The position numbers and the translations under genes are program-made. The notes beneath the pieces are model-generated. The model was not told the origin of the DNA and did no database searches. It was given only the letters and a program-made list of their open reading frames with translations. This document shows, piece after piece, positions 1 to 6,341 of a stretch of 15,446 bases of DNA. The first letter of the stretch is position 1; each line of letters opens with the position of its first letter. The stretch is from JACRLW01 sp050181465 (GTDB lineage: Bacteria; Planctomycetota; UBA1135; UBA2386), in NCBI GenBank assembly GCA_050181465.1, contig JBFXDD010000068.1, forward strand, positions 1 through 15,446, in the 5' to 3' direction.

Positions 1-237
1 GTCCCAGGCGCCCTCGACCAGGAAGGCCCCGCCGGTCGCCGACAAGTTCGCCACCAGCCCCCGCGCCCACACCGAGGCCGCGGGGATCGTCGGAAAGCGG
101 TAGCGGATCGGTCGCTCGAGGACGACGCGCGCGGCGTGGCGGCGCTCGTCGACGCGCGAGCCGACAGCCTGATTGCTGCTGTCGGGCGAGAAGGCATCCT
201 CGACTGTCTGTGGTTCCATCGGTGCGCGGTCGCTCAT
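1..237 (-). CDS. PilZ domain protein, N-terminal part (cut by window edge)
   Basis: Partial gene: 79 residues are visible and the rest lies beyond base 1. After a polar, probably disordered leader of about 28 residues comes the start of a PilZ domain, the usual receptor module for cyclic di-GMP. Both ligand-binding signatures are present: the RxxxR box (R33 and R37, within RRHAAR at 32-37) and the [D/N]xSxxG box (N64, S66, G69, as NLSATG). This supports real c-di-GMP binding in the cytoplasm, though what it controls is unseen. The ATG at 237-235 is preceded by a clear AGGAG six bases upstream (complement of 244-248), the best ribosome binding site in the window. A second Met at residue 7 is a less likely start. 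It lies downstream of fhs in the same direction, but a 142-bp structured spacer suggests its own regulation. Confidence 0.85.
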   Translation of the reverse strand, partial: MSDRAPMEPQTVEDAFSPDSSNQAVGSRVDERRHAARVVLERPIRYRFPTIPAASVWARGLVANLSATGGAFLVEGAWD

Positions 238-250
238 GGGGTGCTCCTGC

Positions 251-266
251 CGGGTGAGTCCACCCG
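251..266 (-). promoter_or_regulatory. Hairpin next to the PilZ ribosome binding site
   Basis: On the minus strand CGGGTG, a four-base loop GACT, then CACCCG form a perfect 6-bp GC-rich stem. It ends two bases before the sequence GGAGG-like core AGGAG at 244-248 region. The same GGGTG could alternatively pair with the CACCC lying between AGGAG and the ATG (239-243), which would loop out the ribosome binding site. The pairing is visible in the sequence. A switching role is inference. Confidence 0.35.
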
Positions 267-331
267 ACTGCCCAGAGGATCGGCACGTTCGATCAAGAAA
301 CCGAAGTGCGAGACGACAAGCTCGACACCAA

Positions 332-352
332 AATCGAGAACGTGCCTCGATT
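332..352 (-). terminator. Weak candidate terminator hairpin downstream of fhs
   Basis: Perfect 7-bp inverted repeat (AATCGAG and CTCGATT) around a 7-base loop, 28 bases past the fhs stop codon. On the minus strand the 3' arm ends in TT followed by TTGG, so the T tract is short and the stem is only moderately GC-rich. It could be a weak intrinsic terminator. It could equally be an operator-type palindrome, because its loop word GCACGTT recurs inverted at 283-289. Confidence 0.25.
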
Positions 353-379
353 CGGGACGCCGCGCGCCGCGCACTCGCC

Positions 380-2071
380 TCACATCAGGCCGACGATGTC
401 GCCGTTCGCATCGAGATCGATGTGCACGGCATTGGGAGTCCGACCGAGCCCCGGCATGGTCATCATCTCGCCCGCGATCGGGTAGACGAAGCCGGCACCC
501 GCGGCGAGCCGGACATCCTGGATCGGGAAGGTGAAACCCTCGGGACGGCCGCGCAGCTTGCCGTCGTGCGACAGCGAGTACTGCGTCTTCGCCATACAGA
601 TCGGCAACCGCCCGTAACCCTCGGCGGTGAACAGCTCGAGCTTCTGCGCGGCCAACGCGGAATACGACACGTCCTTGGCGCCGTAGACCTTCGTCGCCAG
701 GGTGTCGATCTTCTCCACCAGCGAGGCCGACTCGGGATAGAGATGGCGGAAGGTCTGCGGCTCCTCGGCCGCGGCCGCGATCGCGTGCGCGAGCGCCTCA
801 CCGCCCTTGCCGCCGTCGCCGTAGAGCGTGCTCACCGCCGCGTCGAAAGCGCCCGCTTCGAGCGCGATGCGCCGGATCAGCGCCAGCTCGGCGTCGGTGT
901 CGTGCGGGAAGCGATTGATCGCGACCACGACCGGCACGCCGTGCAAGCGCACGTTCTCGATCTGCTTCACGAGGTTCTGGGCGCCCGCCTCGATCGCATC
1001 GAGATCCTCGCGCAGGAGCCCCTCGGGCAGCGGCTTGCCGGCGACCACCTGGAAGCGCCCCGAGTGCACCTTGAGCGCGCGCGCGGTGCACACCAGAAGC
1101 GCCGCGTGCGGCCGCAGGCCCGACACGCGACACTTGATGTTGAAGAACTTCTCGGCACCCATGTCGGCGCCGAAGCCGGCTTCCGTGACCACGAAGTCCG
1201 CGCAGCGCAAACCGATCTGATCGGCCACGATCGACGAGTTGCCGTGCGCGATGTTGGCGAAGGGTCCGGTGTGGACCAAGGCCGGCGTGCCTTCCAGCGT
1301 CTGCATCAACGTCGGCATCAATGCGTTGCGCAGGATCGCCGCCATGGCACCGGCCGCCTTCACCTGTTCGGCGGTGACCGCGCGCCCGCCGCGGGTGAAG
1401 CCGACCACCATGCGGCCGAGGCGCTCGCGCAGGTCCTTCATGCTGTTGGACAAACCGAGCACCGCCATGACTTCGCTCGCCGCGGTGATGTCGAAACCGG
1501 TTCGCCGCGGCACGCCGTTCTTGTCGCCGCCGAGACCGATCTCGATCTCGCGCAGCGCGCGATCGTTCATGTCGACCACGCGCCGCCAAGTCACGTTCTG
1601 CGGATCGAGGTCCAGCGGGTTGTCGAGCAAGAGCGAAGTGTCGACCATCGCCGCGAGCAGGTTGTTCGCCGCGGCCACCGCGTGGAAGTCGCCGGTCAGG
1701 TGCAGATTGAAGTCTTCGGGCGGGACGACCTGGCTGTAGCCGCCGCCGGCCGCACCACCCTTGATCCCGAACACCGGCCCCATCGACGGCTGACGGATCG
1801 CGCACAAGGCGCGCTTGCCGATGCGATTGAGCGCCATCGAGAGACCGACGGTGTGGACCGTCTTGCCCTCGCCGAGCGGAGTCGGATTGATCGCGGTGAC
1901 GACCACGTAGCGCGCGCGATCACGGATCCGCTCGCGCTCCAGCACGTCGAGTCGGATCTTCGCCATCGTCGAGCCGTACGGCTCGAGGTCGCCGTCGCTC
2001 AGGCCGAGGGTGCGCGCGACATCGGTGAGAGGACGAAGGCGCGCGGCGCGCGAAATGGTGAGATCGTTCAC
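380..2071 (-). CDS. fhs: Formate-tetrahydrofolate ligase (10-formyl-THF synthetase)
   Basis: ATP-dependent ligation of formate to tetrahydrofolate, giving 10-formyl-THF for purine synthesis, fMet-tRNA and one-carbon metabolism; cytosolic. At 563 residues it is full length for the family. The P-loop TPLGEGKT is at 64-71. The family signature GIKGGAAGGGY is at 102-112, followed by the conserved NLHLTGD (122-128). The second signature region is recognisable as CTARALKVHSG (328-338), with small departures from the usual form. The C-terminal tail (540-563, PGLGRTPNAVHID...) is looser than I would expect, but the reading frame is intact. The start is a GTG at 2071-2069. No ATG lies upstream in frame, and the next Met (36) would remove conserved N-terminal sequence. 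No clear Shine-Dalgarno is seen. It is divergent from the BFD-like gene, separated by 82 bp. Confidence 0.97.
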   Translation of the reverse strand: MNDLTISRAARLRPLTDVARTLGLSDGDLEPYGSTMAKIRLDVLERERIRDRARYVVVTAINPTPLGEGKTVHTVGLSMALNRIGKRALCAIRQPSMGPVFGIKGGAAGGGYSQVVPPEDFNLHLTGDFHAVAAANNLLAAMVDTSLLLDNPLDLDPQNVTWRRVVDMNDRALREIEIGLGGDKNGVPRRTGFDITAASEVMAVLGLSNSMKDLRERLGRMVVGFTRGGRAVTAEQVKAAGAMAAILRNALMPTLMQTLEGTPALVHTGPFANIAHGNSSIVADQIGLRCADFVVTEAGFGADMGAEKFFNIKCRVSGLRPHAALLVCTARALKVHSGRFQVVAGKPLPEGLLREDLDAIEAGAQNLVKQIENVRLHGVPVVVAINRFPHDTDAELALIRRIALEAGAFDAAVSTLYGDGGKGGEALAHAIAAAAEEPQTFRHLYPESASLVEKIDTLATKVYGAKDVSYSALAAQKLELFTAEGYGRLPICMAKTQYSLSHDGKLRGRPEGFTFPIQDVRLAAGAGFVYPIAGEMMTMPGLGRTPNAVHIDLDANGDIVGLM

Positions 2072-2153
2072 GGGGATGGCAGAGGGCGGGACGGGGCGCG
2101 GTTAGAGTAGGGAGCGGCGGCGGCTCGTAAAGCGGCCGCGACGCAACAGCCCC
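2072..2153. promoter_or_regulatory. Divergent intergenic region, fhs / BFD-like gene
   Basis: 82 bp between two diverging GTG start codons, so it should hold promoters for both directions. The best candidate for fhs on the minus strand is TTTACG (2131-2126) and TACTCT (2109-2104) with a 16-base spacer. They match the sigma-70 consensus at only 4/6 and 3/6. Nothing convincing was found for the plus direction. The layout is seen; the promoter boxes are a weak inference. Confidence 0.3.
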
Positions 2154-2408
2154 GTGCCCGCTGCCGAACCCAAGGACGATCCGCCACCCGACCCGAGCGC
2201 CGACGCGCTCCTGTGCTACTGCATGCATGTGACCGAACGGACCATCGCCGAGGCCATCGCGAACGGCGCCCGCGAGCTCGAAGCCTTGATGGCAAGGACC
2301 GGTGCGGGGCGCGGTTGCGGCACCTGCCGTTTCGACCTCATCGAACGGCTGCGCGCCGCCGCCGCCGCCGCCGCGGACCAAGCGAACGAACGATGCAGCG
2401 ATCGATGA
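2154..2408 (+). CDS. BFD-like [2Fe-2S]-binding protein
   Basis: A small 84-residue protein with the four-cysteine pattern of the BFD (bacterioferritin-associated ferredoxin-like) domain: C21-x-C23, 31 residues, C55-x2-C58. These ligands are expected to hold a [2Fe-2S] cluster. The helical stretch VTERTIAEAIANGARELEAL between the pairs is typical of the fold. Family members deliver electrons to bacterioferritin to release iron or act as modules in larger redox enzymes; no bacterioferritin gene is visible here. The start is a GTG at 2154. An in-frame stop at 2103-2105 and the absence of another ATG or GTG before C21 make it essentially the only choice. An acidic, proline-rich leader (residues 5-17) and an alanine-run tail (68-74) flank the domain. 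The stop codon overlaps the next ATG as ATGA, suggesting translational coupling to protein A. Confidence 0.88.
   Translation: MPAAEPKDDPPPDPSADALLCYCMHVTERTIAEAIANGARELEALMARTGAGRGCGTCRFDLIERLRAAAAAAADQANERCSDR
2355..2372 (+). repeat. (GCC)6 trinucleotide run
   Basis: Six perfect GCC units, in frame with the BFD-like gene, encode an alanine run after the iron-sulfur domain. Unit gain or loss would change the number of alanines without shifting the frame, so phase variation is not expected. Confidence 0.8.
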
Positions 2409-4330
2409 GCATCCGGCTGCTGTTGGCCGTCCTCGCCGCGGTGTTGGCAGCCCTGTGGTTGGCATCGCTCGGCTCGGGCGACCCGCCGAACGATGCCGAC
2501 GGCGGCCGCGCCGGGATCGGCGCCGCGCGCGATACGAACGAGGTCGAATCGCGGCCAACCGGCGGCACGAGAGACTCCGTTCGCACCACGGCCCACGGCG
2601 ATTCCGTCGAGCGCCCCACGCTCCCGACGACGCCGCGCGCGCGCGACGGCCTGACCTTGCGCGGGCGCATCGTCGACCACGTCGGGCAGCCGATCGCGAG
2701 CGCCGCGGTCGTCGTGCGTGCGCCGTGGACGGCGGGCTGGCTCGCCGACGACTCGCCCGGTCCCGCCGCGACGTTGCAGAGCGTGGTGACCTTCGAAGAC
2801 GGCCGCTTCCTGCTCGAGTTGCCGGCGCGTGCGCTCTACCTGCTGTCCGTCGAAGCGCCACGTCGCCCGACCGTCTACTTCGATCTGCTCGGGCCGAGCG
2901 ACGCGGGCGAAATCCGCGATCTCGGGGATCTGCGGGTCGACGCCGGCTTCGGGCTGGTCCTAGACATCCAGCGCGCCGATCGCGCCGAGCCCATCGCCAA
3001 TGCCCGCGTGCTCCATGAGCCGACGCTGGCCGATCCCTTCCTCGGCGGCAGCGCACCGCGGCGCACGGCGCTGAGCGACGCTCGCGGTCGAGCGATCCTC
3101 TACGGCATCCCGGTCGGCGACGGCCGTATCCGCGTGGAAGCGGACGGCTACGCGACCACGGAGCACGAACATCACCACGCCGCCGGCGCCGATGCCGCGG
3201 CTCGGCTCACCATCGCGCTCGAACCGGGCCACTCGGTCGGCGGCCGCATCCTGTCGGCGGAGTCGCAGGCGGTGGTCGATGCCCGCGTGGTCCTGGTCAC
3301 CACCGGCGCGCGAACTCTCGAGATCGGCGCGCGCTCGGCGAGCGACGGCAGCTTCCTACTGCTGGGCGTGCCGAGCGGGGCCGCTCGTCTCCACGTCGAG
3401 CCGCCGGCGGGAACCTTGCCGGTCTCGCTCGAGGTGACGGTGCCGCTCCGTGAGCGCATCGAGGTCCGCCTGAGTGAGGGGGCCGTGATCGAAGGCGTCG
3501 TCGTGGATGCGGTGACGCAGCTGCCGGTCGGCGACGCCAAGGTGCGCATCGCGCGAAGTGACGGTGCGCCGATCGTGCGCGGCAGACGCTTGCTGAGCCC
3601 GACGACCACCACGGGCCGCGACGGGCGCTTCCGCTTCCGCGGCCTCGACGCCGGAAGTTTTCGCGTGGACATCGCGTCGGATCGCCATCGTTCGACGACC
3701 GGCGAGCTCGTGGCGGCGCCGCCGCCGACCTCGTCGCCGACGACCCTCGCGATTCGTCCCGCACCGCGCGTGCGAGTGCACGTGACCGACCACCTGGCAC
3801 AACCCATCGCCGGCGCCGTCATCGAGACCTTGCCCGCCGATTTCGACGGCAGCGCGTTGGCAGCCGTGCTCTTGCGCGCTCGGTGTGACGCCGCCCGATC
3901 GGCGACCACGGATGCCGAAGGGAATGCCGACCTCCTGCTCGATCGCGACGCCACCCGGCTCTCGGTGCGAGCCGCCGGTCTCGCGCCGCACATCACCGCC
4001 GTGCTGCAGCCGGTCGAGAGCGTCGACCCTGCGCAATCGCTGACCATCGCTCTCGAACCGGGAGCTCGGATCGTCGGCCGATGCCGCGACGCCGACGGGC
4101 GCGCCGTCGGCGCCGTGCTCGTGCGCTTGGAAGCGACCGGCGGCGGGACACCCCGATGGTTCGCGGAGACGACGAGCGCGCCGGACGGCAGCTACGCACT
4201 CGGCCCGGTGGCCCCCGGAAACTGGCAACTGCTCGCGACTCCCGATTTCGGGCGGGCGGCGACGACCACCGAGTCCACGGTCGAACTCGCGCCGGGCGCA
4301 GAACGTCTGCTGGAGCTCCAGATCCGATGA
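2405..4330 (+). CDS. Protein A: membrane-anchored protein with six CarboxypepD_reg-like modules
   Basis: Exact function unknown. Residues 3-23 form a hydrophobic segment without a clear signal-peptidase site, so I infer a single N-terminal anchor with the rest outside the cytoplasm. A low-complexity linker follows (24-80). Six beta-sandwich-like modules are recognisable by the pattern G-x-(V/I)-x-(D)...G-x-(P)-(I/V)-x-(G/D)-A...(D)-(A/D)-G-x-(F/Y): about 83-152, 184-250, 277-333, 360-425, 455-530 and 553-613. Such modules are usually structural or carbohydrate/surface related; no catalytic domain is visible. Only one lysine (K379) occurs in 641 residues. A small His/Glu cluster lies at 253-258. 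The ATG at 2405 overlaps the stop of the BFD-like gene (ATGA). An in-frame ATG at 2393 would add four residues. The stop overlaps the ATG of protein B in the same way. Confidence 0.82.
   Translation: MSIRLLLAVLAAVLAALWLASLGSGDPPNDADGGRAGIGAARDTNEVESRPTGGTRDSVRTTAHGDSVERPTLPTTPRARDGLTLRGRIVDHVGQPIASAAVVVRAPWTAGWLADDSPGPAATLQSVVTFEDGRFLLELPARALYLLSVEAPRRPTVYFDLLGPSDAGEIRDLGDLRVDAGFGLVLDIQRADRAEPIANARVLHEPTLADPFLGGSAPRRTALSDARGRAILYGIPVGDGRIRVEADGYATTEHEHHHAAGADAAARLTIALEPGHSVGGRILSAESQAVVDARVVLVTTGARTLEIGARSASDGSFLLLGVPSGAARLHVEPPAGTLPVSLEVTVPLRERIEVRLSEGAVIEGVVVDAVTQLPVGDAKVRIARSDGAPIVRGRRLLSPTTTTGRDGRFRFRGLDAGSFRVDIASDRHRSTTGELVAAPPPTSSPTTLAIRPAPRVRVHVTDHLAQPIAGAVIETLPADFDGSALAAVLLRARCDAARSATTDAEGNADLLLDRDATRLSVRAAGLAPHITAVLQPVESVDPAQSLTIALEPGARIVGRCRDADGRAVGAVLVRLEATGGGTPRWFAETTSAPDGSYALGPVAPGNWQLLATPDFGRAATTTESTVELAPGAERLLELQIR
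4310..4321 (+). promoter_or_regulatory. 12-bp palindrome carrying the possible ribosome binding site of protein B
   Basis: CTGGAGCTCCAG is a perfect palindrome at the end of the protein A gene, five bases before the protein B ATG. Its GGAG is the only Shine-Dalgarno-like sequence available to B, at a long 11-base spacing. The palindrome could mask it in a hairpin with almost no loop, or it could simply be a result of the codons for Leu-Glu-Leu-Gln. Confidence 0.2.
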
Positions 4331-6321
4331 AGTTCGTCGTCGCGCTGCTCGCCGTCCTCGCTGTGGGTCTCGGCATCCATTGGTTCGCGAACTCGCGAGG
4401 CGAACGCGAGCCGGGGGTGCCCGTGGGCGAACCCGACTCGAACGCCAGGAACCGTTCGGAATCGACTTCGAATCCGGATCGGACCGCGAGCGACGTCGAG
4501 TCGCGCGAACCGACGCGCAACGTCGTCGACCCGGGCGCCCCGCGTCGCGATCTGCCGCAGGGTCTGCGCGGCCGCGTGGTCGGCCCGGAAGGTGCCGCGC
4601 TCGCGAATGCCGAGATCGAGTTGCTCGAAGGCATCGCCCACAATCCCTTCGACCTGCTGGTCGTCGCCGAGCGCGGTGTGATCGTGCCGCCGATCGCGCG
4701 CGCGATCAGCGGTCCGGACGGTCGCTTCGAGGTCGGTGCGAGCAAGGTGATCGGGCGCGGCTACTCCCTCCGCGTGCGTGCGGCGGGTCATGCTGCCGCG
4801 GTGTTGCCGCAGCTCACGATCTTCGGCGATCGCTGGACGGAGCTCGGCGACATCCGACTGGAACGCGGGCTCGTCCTGCGCGGGCGGGTGACCGTGCAAG
4901 GCAGCGACGGTTTCCCGCTGGCCGGCGCGATCGTCACGGCGCGCCCGGTCGGACTCACCTCCTTGACCACTCCCACCGCAGAATCCGAAGACGGCGCGAG
5001 TGCCGTGTGTGACGCAGGCGGCGAGTACGCGATCGCAGACCTGCCCGAAGGCCCGGTGCAGGTGGTCGCGCGCGCGCCGGGTTTCGCACGCGTCGTCCGA
5101 CCCGTCGTCGAACTGCGCGTCGCCGTCGACAATCGCTGCAACTTCGAACTGCCGCGCGGCGCCACGATCGTCGGCAGCGTTCGATCGACGACCGGGGCTC
5201 CCCTCGCCGGTGCGACCATCGAAGCGCGCGTGCTCGTCAACCGTTCGACGATGGCGCACCGCGCGTTCGCGGATGCCGACGGCAACTTCGAGATCATCGG
5301 CCTCGAGGAAGGTGCGTTCCTCGTCACTGCGGTCGCCAACGGTCACGTGCCGACCGAACGCAAGCCGATCCGCGCCGGCGCGCGCGACGTCGTGCTCGAA
5401 CTCTCACCGCAGCCGCGCTTGCGCGTGAAGGTGGAACGAAGCGGCGAGGTGCTGCGCAACTTCGACCTGCTGGTGTTGGCTGCGCAACCCGACAGTGAAG
5501 TGCTGCGCAGTCACCCAGGAAGTCAGGTCGCGCGTGTCCTGCCGATCGATCTCGACGCGGACGGCTACTTCGACTACGGCGGAATCGATCCCGGTCACTA
5601 CGTGGTGCAGGTCGAGGCGACCGGGATCGCGAAGTCCTTCAGCGCGCCGTTCGCGATCACGCTCGAGTCGCCGGAGACGCGCGTGCAGGTGGATGCCTTG
5701 CGCGGCGGTTCGATCCGATTGGTCGTCGCGGATGCCCGCGGCCGTCCGCTCTCGGAAGCACAGGTGACGACGATCGCCGAGTTCGTCGACGACAACCCCA
5801 TCACGCGCATGCTCAGCGAAGCGGTGCCGATGCGGATCACGCAGCGAACCGCGTCGAGCGAACGCAACGGCGCGGTGCAGCTCGACACACTCTCCCCGGG
5901 TCGGTACCGCCTCAGGATCGGTCATCCCGATGCCACCGAAGTCGTTCTCGACCCGGTCGAGCTGAGCGAGGGTGGGGCGCTCGATCTCGGCACGATCCGG
6001 CTCCCGGCGGGTGCAGTCGTGCGCGGAGTCACCACCGTGGACGGGGCACCGGCAAGTCAGGTGAAAGTGTCCCTCGTGGCCGTCGAGTCCGATGGCAGCG
6101 TGCGCCAGCCTCAGGTCCTCGCCGAGGCGACCTCAGACGACCAGGGGGAGTTCCTCCTGGCGAAACGTCTCCCACCGGGACAGTATTTCGCGCGCGCACG
6201 GCGCGGCAATCTTCCCACCATCCTGTTGCAGATTCGCGATTACGAGCAGTCCAAACAGACCGTCGTGATCGCCCCCGGGCAGGAAGAAGTTCGCCTACGA
6301 TTCGGTCTGAGCAGCCGATAG
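4327..6321 (+). CDS. Protein B: membrane-anchored protein with six CarboxypepD_reg-like modules
   Basis: Function unknown; 664 residues. The N-terminus (residues 3-20) is a transmembrane anchor, then comes a charged, Ser/Asn/Pro-rich linker (22-76) and six modules at about 79-155, 181-255, 278-341, 364-434, 460-534 and 563-627. It matches protein C colinearly from end to end. Examples are the shared (N)LT-(I/L)-F...W...(I/L)G stretch near 163-180, a DNP motif at 489-491 in module 5, HPD at 533-535, and SDDQG followed by KRLPPG-x-Y at 603-620. Protein A is more distant. Two cysteines only (228 and 271). About eight lysines. The ATG overlaps the stop of A. A GGAG lies 11 bases upstream, inside a 12-bp palindrome. 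It is probably co-translated with A and C and works at the cell envelope. Confidence 0.82.
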   Translation: MKFVVALLAVLAVGLGIHWFANSRGEREPGVPVGEPDSNARNRSESTSNPDRTASDVESREPTRNVVDPGAPRRDLPQGLRGRVVGPEGAALANAEIELLEGIAHNPFDLLVVAERGVIVPPIARAISGPDGRFEVGASKVIGRGYSLRVRAAGHAAAVLPQLTIFGDRWTELGDIRLERGLVLRGRVTVQGSDGFPLAGAIVTARPVGLTSLTTPTAESEDGASAVCDAGGEYAIADLPEGPVQVVARAPGFARVVRPVVELRVAVDNRCNFELPRGATIVGSVRSTTGAPLAGATIEARVLVNRSTMAHRAFADADGNFEIIGLEEGAFLVTAVANGHVPTERKPIRAGARDVVLELSPQPRLRVKVERSGEVLRNFDLLVLAAQPDSEVLRSHPGSQVARVLPIDLDADGYFDYGGIDPGHYVVQVEATGIAKSFSAPFAITLESPETRVQVDALRGGSIRLVVADARGRPLSEAQVTTIAEFVDDNPITRMLSEAVPMRITQRTASSERNGAVQLDTLSPGRYRLRIGHPDATEVVLDPVELSEGGALDLGTIRLPAGAVVRGVTTVDGAPASQVKVSLVAVESDGSVRQPQVLAEATSDDQGEFLLAKRLPPGQYFARARRGNLPTILLQIRDYEQSKQTVVIAPGQEEVRLRFGLSSR

Positions 6322-6341
6322 CCCCCTCCGCCCCACAACTC

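Larger units (their letters stand above)
238..379 (-). promoter_or_regulatory. Structured leader/spacer between fhs and the PilZ gene
   Basis: A 142-bp non-coding spacer, one of the few long gaps in the window. Read on the minus strand it holds three inverted-repeat elements: one at 332-352, one at 278-294, and a tight hairpin at 251-266 just before the AGGAG of the PilZ gene. The nine-base word GGCACGTTC (282-290) recurs inverted at 338-346. The spacer may contain the end of the fhs transcript and a promoter or operator for the PilZ gene. I see no convincing -35/-10 pair, so the regulatory role is inferred only from the repeats and the gap length. Confidence 0.4.

Noticed and set aside
173..2110. 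645-codon open frame antisense to fhs
   Set aside because: It mirrors a certain fhs gene. Its product is low-complexity, rich in Arg/His/Ala, with no recognisable domain: a codon-bias shadow in GC-rich DNA.
3158..3181. His/Glu cluster in protein A (residues 253-258) as a metal site
   Set aside because: It is a single short patch in a variable region after a module, with no matching cluster in proteins B or C. Too little to claim metal binding.
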